A program made the translations under genes and the position numbers. Shown here piece after piece: positions 37,501 to 49,573 of a stretch of DNA of 64,000 bases. Each line of letters starts with the position of its first letter. The stretch's first letter is position 1. The notes below the pieces were generated by a model. It did no database searches. It was not told the DNA's origin and saw nothing but the letters and a program-made list of their open reading frames with translations. Source of the stretch: Rostratula benghalensis (taxonomy: Eukaryota > Chordata > Aves > Charadriiformes > Rostratulidae); contig VXAI01000015.1 in assembly GCA_013399305.1 (NCBI GenBank), positions 1,373,965 through 1,437,964 on the forward strand. Reading direction: 5' to 3'.

Positions 37501-40500
37501 AACAAAAATAGGGTCTTTGCATGAAGCATGATATGAGTTCCTGATCATCGCAGGGCTACCGAGGGTGAGTAGTTCTCAAAATACAACTGTAGTTCTTCAA
37601 TACAACTGTTAGAGAAGCAATGTACTGGTTCATTGAAAAAGAAATCCAGTTCTTTGAAAAACAGACCTTAGTTTCTAATTAAATAAGTTAAAATAGGTAC
37701 CCCTGTGAATATCCAAACTGAATGGAAAAATAACCTTTTGTGTAGGAGACAAATACAAGGCATACTGATACCAGTACAGATTGGGTTTCCTGCATGTGAT
37801 TTACCTGGCAGGAGCGATTTTGCTTGATTATGCCTAAGGACTAAGGACTTGATTATGCCTAAGCCTAAGGACTTCCTGCTTTGAAGCAGGTTGAATACTC
37901 TTGTAAAACATTCCTGAAATATGTTCAGAGTCAAAATTAAATGGCCATGGTCTTGAACAGATGGGTTCTCTGAAACTTTATGAGAATACAAGCTTTAAAC
38001 TTCATATCATATGATTTCCAGCACTGTTAATCAAAATTAAGATAATATTAGACATATTTTTAAATCAGAAAAGGAACTTGGTTTCATATTGCATCAAAAT
38101 GTCCCTGCTCTGACTATGTATGCGCTTGGCAAAGCTGAATTTCACTCGTTATCAGTGAAATTAGTAGTGATTATGCACTTTATTGCTGGGTGTTATAGAA
38201 TATCTTCTAACAAGGAATCACTGTCTTTAATATTTTATTTTTTTAGGAAAGGGTTATTATTTGCTATGAATAGCGACATAAAATTTTGAGAGAGCCTGCT
38301 GATCTCTGGGAGAAATCACTTACCCGCACTTATTCCACACATGAAGCGTCCAATTAGAATCATCTCAAAGGACCGGGCTATTTTACTGCATCCCATGATG
38401 GATGCTGCCACTATCATGAGCAGATTGTTGCACAAGAGGCATTTTTTTCTGTAAGTGTAAGAAAGTAAAATGAATTTCTGTGAATCAGAAAGGAAATAGC
38501 ACTTAAGCTCCTGGCACGTAGGATGTTTTGAGTGAAATTGTCCTGCTAGTTTTGTGAAGTTATACATATGTGGTTCAGGAGAAAATAAACCCTTCTGCAC
38601 TATTGGCACTGGATACTCTGGACTCATGGTGTGCCTTGGCACATGGCTAGACCTGGGAGCTGGGAAAACTTCTGGGTTTTGAGGTAGAGAAAAGATTTAA
38701 AGTGTTTCTGCATTTGAAAATCCAATATGACACACATTAATATAACAGTTAGGAGTATCTCAACGCTGCTGTATTTTGAGTAGCACCTTCAAGAAACCCA
38801 TTCTCTATTCAGCTGGGGGGCTGCCTTTCCTCCTTGCCAAGACTAACCCAATCTGAGTAACTGTGTCTGGTGAGACAGGCTGGCAGCACAGTTGATTGTC
38901 CCATGCCACTGGACAAGGGCAAGCAGCAACAAAATCTGTTGACACCACTGGTAAACTGGCTGTATAACAGCCATGATTAAGCCTGGAAGTCTGCCTCACT
39001 TTCAAAACCTCAACTGGCATTTCCTTAAGCTAAAATACAACTGACAAATTATCTTTAAACATACTTACTTGCCATACTTGACAGTTAGGTATCTACTTCC
39101 TGAAGAACCCAAGAGACCTCCTATACCAAAGATGGACACAGTGATAGACCATAGGAACAAGAGGTTATCCTGATGGATGGGGTAGCCGTAGCGCTCCAGC
39201 CAAGTTTCATTAATGAAAGCCTTAACATGCTGAAATGGAAAAAAGAATTGTCATCAACAATAACTGTGACTCCAGTGCATGTATTTTACTATATTTAGAA
39301 CATAATTGTGTTGCTTCAGCTAAAATCACTATCTCATATAGATTCTAAAAGTGTGCATTAGCTACTAAACAGTGCAATAAACTATGGTCTGTTCATTTTG
39401 CCATTAGAAAGAGTTAATTCCTTGGTTTTTGTCCTTGAAATCTGAAGAAGCAAGGCACAGGCTTGTAGTGAAGAGTCGCATCAAATAAGACCACTGAAGT
39501 AGGCACATGTGCTGTAGGTTTATAGGCCACCCCCATCAGTGTGCATCTGAATGGTTCTAATAACAACAACTTACAGATCTTTCTTTTCTTCTATTTTTCA
39601 ACACTGACACATTCTGCTTTACATGATATGTAATGGGAAAGAATCATGAGAGGACATTACTATGATTAAACCCTTGCTGACTGCCAGAGGAGCATACTCA
39701 AGCATGAATTAAGAATCAGTACCACTGTTATTCAGTGTGCCACATGCATTTTTGCCTACCTGAGACATGTAGGTGATTGTAGAAATTTGAAAGCCAATTT
39801 GGAACGTTCCACCAATCCCCAGGACAGTGATCATTTGAAAGAGCCCCTGGTATTGTACCTGCAGAGGTAAAGCAAAACCTTTTTAAGCTTTTAGCCACAT
39901 CAGGCTATTCTCTGAACGTGTCTTTCACTCTCCAGGAACATCTCAGTTGTTCAAGGGATTTGCAATTAGGCATATTCCCTCTCGTCCTGGTGTGAAGTGT
40001 ACATCCTCCTGCGATTTCCCTACAAGCAACTCAAGGAAACGCAGCCTTTAGCTATGAAAACCATTACATTTCCCTTCCCTCCTCAATAATCACAGAACAG
40101 ATAGAGTTGGAAGGAACCTTAAAGATCATCAAGTTCCAAGCTCCCTGCCATGGGCAAGGACACCTCCCACCAGAGGAGGTTGCTCAAAGCCCCATCCAGC
40201 CTGGCCTTGAACACTTCTAGGGATGGGGCAGCCATAATTTCTCTGAGCAACCTGTTCCAGTGCCTCACCACCCTCACAGCCAAGAATTTCTTTCTGGTAT
40301 CTAAATAATAGATTGATTAATTGATTATTATTGATTGACAATATAATTAACGATTGACTAATTAATAATTAGTCAATAGAGTAGCAAGCACTCCAGGGCT
40401 AACACACGGGAGAGTGGTTTTGGGGAGGGGGGCGTGTCTTAATTTACTCTCTGCTAGTGGGACAGTGGTCAAGATATCTTCAACTCAGACCTGTGCCCAG

Positions 40501-41634
40501 ACCTTTCCAATCTTACCTGAGAGAGTAGCTGCTGTGCTCAGTACCCTTCAGGCCCCTGAATAGCAGGAAGAGATCCCTCAACTCAAGTTTTGTGACAAAG
40601 CCTCCTGAAATTGCCCACAACAGCTAAAAGTTTAAAAAAGCAGAAGTCTGAAATGGGCAAAAAAAGAAACTGATAATGCTTGTAGCATGTTTTTCCACTC
40701 TGGCTTCTGTCAGTGTGGCAGCCCTTGGAAATCCATGTTTGTTTTACCTAGATGGAGAGGAGGGAACAACAAGGCAAAGTCTTGGGACAGAATTTCCCTT
40801 CTGCCCTGATTCTGCCCAAACTGTGCAGTAGAAAGAAAGTGTCTTTTCTAGCTCTTATTACCATCGTCACTTGTGAACTTGTCCCCTCCTGCCTGCATCG
40901 AGCAGCCTGGTCATCTTAATCTCTTGGGAGCTTTGAGAACAGGCATCCCACTTTTATTGTTTTCTAGTTGCTTACAGATCCAAAAACACACAACAGCAAG
41001 GCACTTAGGTTTAGACTACAGCAGCCTTTGCAGCAGGACATAGTGAATATGCTGTGAATGAATTAAAACCTGACAGCCTTTCTGAAGTGCCCTGCCGTAG
41101 TCCTTTTTCCTGGATGAGAGGCTAAGTGTGCCCAGCAGGAGCTCGAGCTCTTTCTGTCCTAATTGGAGGTGCCTCACTGATGTGTGAGAGTTCAAGACTC
41201 AGCCGTAGCCAGGAAATAATTGCTGCATCCCTATCAAGATGGCACAGCTGCCAACATCCAGTCCTGTTCCCTGCCTTTCAAAACCTCTGCCTGTCTTCTC
41301 TTGCACTAAATAAGTTGTGATATACCTAACAAAACTCTTTTCAGCAGGTAAGCAAAGCAAATTACATTAGAGAGTAAGCAAATGTATGAAAACATTTAAG
41401 AAACATTAACATGTTGATAAAAATATGACAAAGACAGATGGCAGAGCGTATGAAATGCAAACATCTGAAATATCTCAAAATAGTGGGCAGAACCACTTCT
41501 GAGATGCTTTTAGTGAGTCGAACCCTTGTTGTTTTACTGAGATACTGATTTTATTTTCTTTGAAACACTACAAAAATGTCACAGATGTAAATACCCCACC
41601 AAGTACTTACCAGGTCTGATAGGAAGCCGGTCAT
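31526..41634 (-). CDS. SLC2A11L: SLC2A11-like copy B, class II facilitative sugar transporter (12 exons, 499 aa)
   Basis: Second complete GLUT11-family gene. Exons, minus strand: 41611-41634 (ATG at 41634; MTGFLSDL), 39760-39858, 39069-39229, 38324-38448, 36691-36820, 36399-36547, 35644-35831, 34470-34580, 34292-34393, 33120-33195, 32067-32194, 31526-31732. Lengths and phases equal those of copy A, 1500 bp in all. Landmarks: INETW at 47-51, YGKKK at 93-97 (Gly kept, unlike A), [13 protein letters not shown] at 145-157, PESPP at 211-215 (Arg of PESPR replaced), CGINAI ending at 293, ERLGRK at 334-339, PETKG at 458-462, C-terminus ICTRL. Its TM1-TM2 region differs most from A and C. Intron 11 contains a T24 run, intron 1 a CR1 tail. 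No frameshift or in-frame stop, so it reads as functional. Confidence 0.93.
31773..31796. repeat. Poly-T run (T24) in intron 11 of copy B
   Basis: Twenty-four uninterrupted T on the plus strand, about 40 bp upstream (in the sense of the gene) of the terminal exon. No adjoining SINE is visible. Confidence 0.85.
32826..32843. repeat. (TAA)6 microsatellite in intron 10 of copy B
   Basis: A run of TAA trinucleotides followed by an A-rich stretch. Simple repeat, likely length-variable. Confidence 0.8.
37823..37871. repeat. Tandem duplication of about 25 bp in intron 4 of copy B
   Basis: CTTGATTATGCCTAAG occurs at 37823 and again at 37848, each followed by a CTAAGGA-type tail. Two copies. Confidence 0.75.
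40088..40306 (-). mobile_element. CR1 LINE 3' fragment (5'-truncated) in intron 1 of copy B
   Basis: The plus strand reads the typical reverse complement of an avian CR1 tail: GTTGGAAGGAACCTTAAAGA, then CCATGGGCAAGGACACC, GTTGCTCAAAGCCCCATCCA and GCCTTGAACACTTCTAGGG. CR1 sense is therefore minus, with the 3' end near 40088 and 5' truncation near 40306. No coding part remains. This is the clearest taxonomic marker for a bird or other sauropsid. Confidence 0.93.
40353..40377. repeat. 11-bp perfect inverted repeat, 3-nt loop
   Basis: ATTGACTAATT, AAT, AATTAGTCAAT, inside an AT-rich stretch of TTGATT-like units that starts where the CR1 fragment ends. It can form a hairpin; no function is claimed. 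Confidence 0.7.
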
Positions 41635-41814
41635 CTCTGGCTAGGGACTAGTTGTCCAGTGTGTGATGTGTCTTTGTCATCACAGGCTTCTGTGTCTCTG
41701 TCTCCTGCCCGCTGGTATGGCTGTGGGCATTTGGCTTCAGGGACCAGGGTTAAATTTTTACTATTTCATCTTCATTCACTTGTATTTACTTCGACTGGCC
41801 AAAGTTAACACTGC

Positions 41815-41830
41815 TGGATTAAATATTTCA
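41815..41830 (-). promoter_or_regulatory. Shared promoter-like element upstream of copy B
   Basis: The same 16-mer as at 27051, TGGATTAAATATTTCA, 181 bp upstream of the copy B start codon. A CAAAGTTA-like string flanks it in both copies, and TGGCCAGT lies nearby here and at copy C. Confidence 0.55.
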
Positions 41831-43812
41831 GGAAATAATTGCATCTAGTCCAGTCCACAGGGGGAAAGTTTCAAAGCAGAGGAAGTTTGCACCTTGAGGG
41901 TAGTAAGAGGGGAGGAAAGGGAAAGGAGAGCAGTTCAGTGGAAAAAAAAAAATCTAAACAGTTCTCTAGGAACAGTAAAATACTTCTCTGATACAATCTG
42001 AGGGTATCTCTGCTGTAATCTGCAGAAAGCAAAAAGCAGCTATGATGTTTGGCTACTGTTATTTTTAATAAGTAAAGTGTGTGGTCTTCAGTTTCATTGG
42101 TATAGTAAATAGTGCTTATTAGATGAAAACCAGCCAAATTCTGAAGCACACAGTCCTCCATTGGGCTTGAAGTAGAATTAGCAAATTTCAAAGTCTAACT
42201 CTGCTGTTCTGGCTTTATCTGTCAGTTGGATGTATTGAGGAAGGTTATTTCTTGTCTGGTGGTTATGCAGATGTTTGTCAACCAGGTGTGATAAAAAGGC
42301 AGTAAGAGACATTGTGCCCTGGCTTTTGAAACAGAGCATCTGGTCTTGAAGGCACCACTTGAAACAACCAGTACCTGTAAGACCAACTTGATCATGAGAG
42401 TAACCAAGTTATGTAGACCTTCCCCAATGAGTTAGGATGGGACAACTGGGATCTTAATCTCTCAGGTTTCAGCTTTGAGCATTACAGACACAGAACAACT
42501 CCAAAATCAGTGTTGCAGCCACTGAAAAGTCACTTTGGTTTCCAGAGGCTGCTCTCGTGTGAGGAGAAGTCTGAATCGTACCTCTAAGTGGCTTCTGCTG
42601 GAGACAGCAGTTGGAAGAAAGGTTTGTCTGGGGCTCTTGTGTCATTCCCACTTCCCACACTTTTTCTTGCTCTTACTCGTGCCAAGGGACTTCCCCCCAG
42701 CTCCCAATGCTTGGGGTGGGAGCAAATGGGGCAATGGGGTTGTACTGAAGCCCCCAGTAAAAGCCCAAGCTCACCCTTGGGACTCATACTTTCAGTTTAT
42801 AAAACACAGAATTATTTACAGAGGGGTTTACTGCAAATACTGAGAGTCTAAAGAAATGAGAAAAAAAGCATGTTAATAATAAAACCTTGGTTACTTGTGT
42901 AATTCCAACTATTGCCTATATAACTGCATAGCAAGTGCTGTTTATTCTGGCATGCAGTAGCATTTAGAATGATTTGGCATTTTTGTAGGCATTTTCCCTT
43001 GGACACCAACAGTTGTAACATTTTGATTGTACAAAAATACAAGTTGCATAGCTATTGGCTATTTATGTTTTTTAAATGTTAATGTTTCCTTTTTATTACT
43101 TAATTTTTCTCAAGTTTTTCTCAATTTTTCTCAAGGAAAAGCTCTGTTATGCTATGGAAGTTGTGCATGTTTTAATGTTTAAGACATTATTACAGAGTTA
43201 AGGAGAACTTTTAATTTGTTTTATTTAGAGCTGTAAGAAGTGGTGCTGCGAAATGGACAGACACTGAAACTCACTTTCATGAGTTGTGTCATAAATTTCT
43301 CTTAAGAGCTCAACGCTGGGCTTGGTTCTAAGCCATCTTAACAACATATTGCTCATGTGGATGACTGAAGCTATCTGCAATTTAATTTCACACTGAGAGG
43401 AACTCAATGGTTTGATTTGAGACTTTGGGTTTGTTATAATACAAAACAAAATTCTGAATAGCAAATCACAGAGGCTAGACAAAACATTTACTAAGAGAAA
43501 TCTCTAAATCTAGCATAACACATATTTTATTTCATGATGGCTTATTGATTATCGACTGTTCTCTGGTTTTTAAGGTGATTGGGAGTGGCTTTAATTCATC
43601 AAGATTCCACTTGTGTCTATGAAGGAATATTTATATCTTCTCAAATAATGGAAAATAAATAATTTGCCTTTGTTTTGTGCTGCAATCTGCAAGCATCAAG
43701 GTCCTTTATGGCCTTAATATATAGTCCTTCTGCTGACGAGTTAGAAGCAAGTACAGGTAGTATGTTTCTCAAGAGAAGTATTTCCTGTAAAGGAATGAGG
43801 TCCCTTCCTAAA
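41831..43812. other. Intergenic between the copy B promoter and the SLC2A11-like pseudogene
   Basis: About 2 kb. Nothing recognisable as a gene. Around 43104-43136 a TTTTTCTCAA unit occurs three times in tandem. Confidence 0.4.
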
Positions 43813-46800
43813 ATGTAAAGCGCCAAAATCTCTGGTTATTTCAATAACCAAATTTCCCTTTGTCTCTGGAAGGAAGAGGTATGTGAAGATGCCTGAGCTG
43901 ATGAGGATCTCAGTAAAGATATGGAATCAAAAGAAGATGAGGTTTTCCTGGATTTAAACCAGAGAAAGATAATTTTGGGTTGGGTTTTTTGTTGTTTTGG
44001 TTTGGGTTTTTTTCCTTCTCCTTTTACAGCACTTTACCATCATTGTCATCATTTTGTCATCATGTTCATGTATTACTCTGTGGTCCGGAAAAACAAGAGA
44101 TACACCTATCATCATCATTTAGTGTTGGAGAGATAGAAGCGAAAATAGAGGTGTTAATAATGGCTGAATTCCCTGAGGAAGATGAGGGAATATACAAAAA
44201 GTCTTTTTCTTTCTCGTTTCATTATTGATACAGCTATTTTAGCTCCACTATATCTAGGCAGGCCCCAGAAAAGTGATAAGAATAAGGGATGAGAAGGCTG
44301 TAGCAGGCAGTAGTTCAAAGAGACTGTGCTCTGCCTTCCAGACAGTTTTATTAGTTTTTCTGACAACAGTAACAGCTACTGAGGCTGTAACATTTACAGA
44401 ACATAACCTCCTTTCAACAGAAGCATAACCCTGACACTCTAATACAGGTGATGCCACTGCTTGTATTCAGTTCTGTTGGATTCCAGCTGCAGCCTTGTAA
44501 CAGATTTTGGCTCTGATGCAGTGGCCTGTCCTGAAATAAGTAAGGCTGGATGACACCTAAATTTCCAACTTCTTCATGAAGGTGTCAGTCACAGCAATGA
44601 CACTGAAGCAGTAGTACAAAGGTGAGAAACCTAAGAGAAAAAAGCTTAGTTTACTTGTTTTATCTCTCCTTTTGAGTAAAAGATGGGCAGGATGAGTAGT
44701 CAAAATAATTTGAGATGTTGCTTGCAGAAGAATGAGAGAGAGGCCTTGTCATGAGGTTAAAATAACACGCAAACATTAATACTGGCAGGTTAATCATACA
44801 CCTTCTGGTTTATCAGTAACTCAAGAGGTACAGCAGTAGCAAGCATTTGGGAGAACAGGCCTCCTGAATTTTGGCACAATAGGTTTGTGAAGCCTCAAAG
44901 GATGAATGCTTGAGATGGAAAAGTTCCATATGCCATGAAGTAGTGAAGGTGCTCAGGCAGACTACCCATGGAGGTCTGACTTCTGGCAGGAGACGTGGGA
45001 GCTAAATCTGAATGAGCCGGGCTGGACTTCATAAGTGAGGAACAAAGGGATCCAAGGTTCATGCTTTTAAATCTGGTATGGTTCCGAGTGAAATGGATGA
45101 ACAGTACCTCTGCAACACTGTGCTTCTGCTGAGACTGGTTCCAGCCCAAGGACCAGCAAAGACAAAGTAACACTGACCAAGATGACAACAGATAATTCTC
45201 TCTTCTCTATGTGAAGAAGGCTTTGAACATTTGAAAAGAAGATATGAGAAAGAGAAAGAGGAGAGTAAAATCAGAGAAGGAATTGACAAGTGAAAGTAGA
45301 AGCTACCACAGCAGAATACACTACTGATCTGGTGCAATGCCAATAGTGAACACTAATCCTAACGTGTATTTTTCCATATGTCTCTCTTGTTAGCTACTCC
45401 ACATCTTAAATATCTGGTCAGCACAGTTCAGAATTACTATCACTTGCAATTGCACCACATTGTGAAATCCATGCAAACTAATAAAAGAACAGTATGGGAG
45501 AAAATAAATGTTATATTTGTGTTCCCTTTGGTCTCACACTGTTCTTGTTTTGAAACAGGAAACTCAGACATTAGAAATGACCCTTTACAACATTGGCAGG
45601 AAAGCTGCAAATTGTATAGAAGTACTGCCACAGAGGGGATGAGGGAAGAAGGCTTGGTGGCAAAAAGAGCATAAGCTTTCATCCTCTATAGGGGCTGCAA
45701 CCTTAATAGTCTTTTGGAATCAGTGAGGCATGAGGGCACAGGAATTGTTGTGGGCAAGTTAACATACACAAGGCAGTCTGTCCTCCAGCACTATTGTGGA
45801 ATAAATGTCCATAATTCAAAACTTCTCTTCTTAATAAACATTGTGCACTTGTATAGCACTTTGCCAGATCAACAATGAGTGCCAGTTTTTCAAATAAGGA
45901 GTGGTAGATGGATGGGCAAATACATCCAAAGCCACATCAGCAGCCAATTGATGGCCAGGAGTAAATCTCTTGACTGCTTAACTCTCACCCAAATACAACT
46001 TTTTTTCTAGTGCCTGCCAGCTTAATTTGCAGAATTTTCTTACAGACACATAGGAGTTGCTTTAGTGCACAAAGACGGAAAGAACGTATTAATGCCAGAG
46101 AGCTGCAGAGTTATGAGCGCAATAATGGAAACGCACAGCTGCCAGCACAGTTAGATCTTCCATCACTTCCAGCACACTGAGAATTTGATGTTTCCCATCA
46201 TTGCCTTTTGCTTTTGCAGATTATCAGCTTCTGCCTGGTACTCTTCTCTTCCTCATAGCTGTGCAGAACAAAGAGGAAAACTTAATACAACTGCATTATT
46301 CATGAACCATAATATTTGTATGTGCAGACTTATTTAGATTATTAATTACTTATTCCCCTAAGGTCACAGGCATCATGATTATTAGTAAGCATGGAATGAA
46401 AGCACCAGTGAGCAATGTTTATATCCTGTGTCCACAGTCCTGCAGAAAATAAGTTCCTGTCTCACATTTGCTAATATATAAAATTTCATTAACACAGTTG
46501 TCAAAACATCAATATATTCTTTGATCTTTCTCTCTCCCTGTCTGACTGCATGGCTCTTGTTACAGCACCTTGGAAATGCCATCCCTGAACTTGAACAGAG
46601 AAACTATGATTGCAATCACTGGCAGCTTCTTGCATAGATAATGTAGGGTATTTAGGCATTAAAGGGCTTTGTGCCTATATGCATGCGTGTTTTCATGTAG
46701 ATTTGACAGGACATATTCTATCTTGACCCATTTGTTGGAAAGAATTTGTAGTAAATTGATGAGATAAGTTATGCAGTTTGCTGACAAGATAGCTCCCAGG

Positions 46801-47225
46801 AAGCTTTCTGTTATTTCACTTAGGTGGTTGTGGTACCCCAATTAGCTCCTTTTAAATTACCTCACATGACATCTTTGGAAAATTTTGATTGCCTATGTTA
46901 ACATCTGTTAAATTTTGAGATACTGATGTGTTTGTTCCTCATGCATGCCCACCCACAGGCAGCTATAGTCTAGCTCTTAATTCTTTTCTTCTGCAGAGAA
47001 GAGGAGTGGTGGTAAGAGCTGGGAATGGAAAGTCAATGGAAATGCTTTGCAACGTATTTTGGGAAGAATCCTTTCCATTTTGACCTCACTACCAATGATT
47101 CCTGAAGATGCTGTATTTGCTTAAAACTTTTCTTACTATGACTGAGTAGCTGATCATAGAGATTTGAAAGTCAGTGCCCAACACAAGGAGCTTTACAACC
47201 AACCACTGCTACAGAATCTGCAAGG
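43813..47225 (-). pseudogene. Decayed SLC2A11-like copy (remnants of exons 12, 7 and probably 2)
   Basis: Three islands keep the order of an SLC2A11-like gene. At 43813-43947 the terminal exon is readable, with LFLPETKG and an EIT segment aligned to copy B's EITEEF, but an in-frame TGA (43927-43929) replaces the FCF cysteine codon. At about 46085-46258 an exon 7 relic aligns base for base with copy B around the CTCCAGGACACTC region, with consecutive TGA TAA in frame. At about 47130-47225 a weaker match to exon 2 (GATCATAGAGATTTGAAA) remains. Other exons were not found. There is no usable open frame, so the copy is dead. It sits between B and C in the same orientation, showing that the array once held at least five members. 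Confidence 0.8.
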
Positions 47226-48212
47226 AACAGTACAAGCTCATTCCAGAAGAAACTGGTGATATCATAGTCCCTGCATTTCTAGGAGATTGTCTTGTTTTAT
47301 GATGCTTAAATAATCTTTGCAGAATGTGCAACACATCACACAAAAGAGATCAGCCAGATAAAGTTTCTGGATTATAACATTTTTTAATCTTCTCCACATT
47401 AATTAATTCACCAATCCACAAATTTTCAAATGCATAATTTCATATCGCTATCAGGCTACTAGCTAAGAAAGCTTAATAGTGTCACAGTTGTACATGGGAA
47501 AGTGTGGGAGCAAGCGAAAATAGAATGGAAACACCTCACCGTTTAAGTACTAGAGGACTTTTAAAACTTTTAAAAGAGAACAGTTCCTTTACTCAGATGG
47601 AACTTCCTTCAAACTATCTGTGATGATTGAGTCCAGGAAGTTAATTCTGTGTGTTTTGTTTTTCGTATTTTATGTTAGTTGTAATTTTTATAGTAACAAA
47701 ATTAGGATTATTTCAAGAGCATCCACTGTCTACTGTATTATTTTGAAAATAGCTTGTTCCACAGGTATTGTATTTTCTTTAGGAATGGTAATTGCAACAG
47801 ATAACCTCTCAGTTCTTCCGATAGCTTAATATTAACAGCTGATACTGCCAGCTGTAGTACTCACCACTTCTGAAAGGAGCTTTTCCACCTCATATGGAAA
47901 GGGTGGCTGATCCCAGACAGAGAACACTGTTAGACTGAGAAAGTGCTTTCTGTCATGCCATTTCTGCACCTTCTGCTTAAGTAATAATCTGACTCTAAGA
48001 CTGAGGTTAGTGTTTACTTCATATGATTTCTGTTGATGGATGTTTTTTGCAGCAATTGGACAGCACTTAAAGCAGACAGATTAAGGATGTCGATGGCTCA
48101 ACAGGAGAGGTCCCTTATGAATGGGAACATTTTGTAGCATGAGTGCTCCCTATTTTGATACAGGGAGTGAAACCAGATCAAATATAAAAACTAACCCAGG
48201 TTTCAGTAGCTG

Positions 48213-48261
48213 GAACACACACTGGTGCTTTTAACTAGAACACACACTGGTGCTTTTAACT
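48213..48261. repeat. Perfect 25-bp tandem duplication
   Basis: Unit GAACACACACTGGTGCTTTT plus AACTA, starting at 48213 and repeated at 48238. No mismatch until the last base, so the event is recent. Confidence 0.9.
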
Positions 48262-48566
48262 GTAGCTTCCTCTGTGGCTATTCCATAGAAGTAGTAAGCA
48301 CATTATTTGAAATTTTTAAATAGAAAACTCCCTGAAACTCAACATGGATTCAGTACTCCAGCACAATGACAATCAATGTGAATGGTTCAACTGCAGAAAG
48401 ATAGGACTTGTGGTCCTACTAAACAGGAGGCATGGTATACCACTTGTTACTGTGACAAAAGATGGAGAAATAATTCATTGTCCCATTCAAAGGTAGAAGG
48501 GTTTGGGGAGTGATTAAATGCTGTGGTGGTTAGCAGGATTAACTCTTGAATAGCAGCAGTAGGTGG

Positions 48567-48628
48567 GTGCTGATGTGAAGTGGTAAAGTGTAATTGTGTG
48601 CTGATGTGCACTGGTAGAGTGCAATGCA
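48567..48628. repeat. 31-bp imperfect tandem repeat
   Basis: GTGCTGATGTG begins at 48567 and 48598, each followed by a related CTGGTA(A/G)AGTG-type tail. Two units with several differences. Confidence 0.7.
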
Positions 48629-49573
48629 TCCTAGGCCAGTACACAGCTAGCAGACATTTGCAATCACAGATTCTGTTTTTCTTTTTTCGGAGCAGTTAAT
48701 TATTTACAAAATGGACCGAATGGAGGGTCTGCTCTCCTAGAACTCTGTCAAGGTGTCTTACTCCCTGATCCACTGCAGGGCTCTAGTCTAGCTCTCATCG
48801 CTTGTTAAACCTCATGCCATCCATGAGGCACCCAGAAAAAGAGAGCATTGCTTACACTACAAAAATTTGCTCCAGATTTTGCTGCAACTGTTATGCACAG
48901 AGGGTGCAGTCAATTTGCTCCAGAGCATGCAGGTGAGAGTTCTTCTGTACTGATTGCCCAGGGATTAAGACTGATCCCTCACAATCATTATGGGGGTAAT
49001 CAGGACATACAATCAGTTACTTGATGTCAGCTGAAGAAAACAGAAAAAAAAAAAATAATTCTTCTATTCTACCTGTTATTTGTTCATGTGCAGTGTTCAT
49101 GATCAGGACTAGGTTCTTTCAGTGTGATATCATCACAATATTACATGAAAATTGTTTCAAGAACTGTGTTTATGTTTCATCCTCTCTTCATCCTGCTCCT
49201 AATTCTGAGCAGAGCTTTCTTACGAAGGAAGAAACATGCAGACAAATCCCACTTCTTTAAAATGATAGCACAGGAGAAAGACTTGAAATAAAATTGATGT
49301 ATTATGCCTGAAAATGTTTTCCACATGTCAGTCCTGAGGAGTGCCTGTACTTACTGATGTCTTCTGGCCACAGAGCTGTTCTAGGAAGGAGATACTGTCT
49401 GTCACCATGAAAAGCAAAAATTAATATGATAGAACTGTTTGTATTAATGACAAGCTACCTGTGGATTACTTATTGGACTACACTTTACTGAGAAAAGTCC
49501 ATGCTAAGGTTTAGCTTTCAGTACGATATTGAGGTTGGGGTTTTTGTCGGTGGAAGTTGCTTATGGTGGACTA

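Larger units (their letters stand above)
47226..49573. other. Intergenic between the pseudogene and copy C
   Basis: About 2.3 kb with no recognisable gene. It may include undetected 5' relics of the pseudogene. It contains two short tandem duplications, listed separately. Confidence 0.4.

Noticed and set aside
45060..45340. Possible further exon relics (exon 8-10) of the dead SLC2A11-like copy
   Set aside because: Only scattered short matches by eye, not in consistent alignment with A-C.
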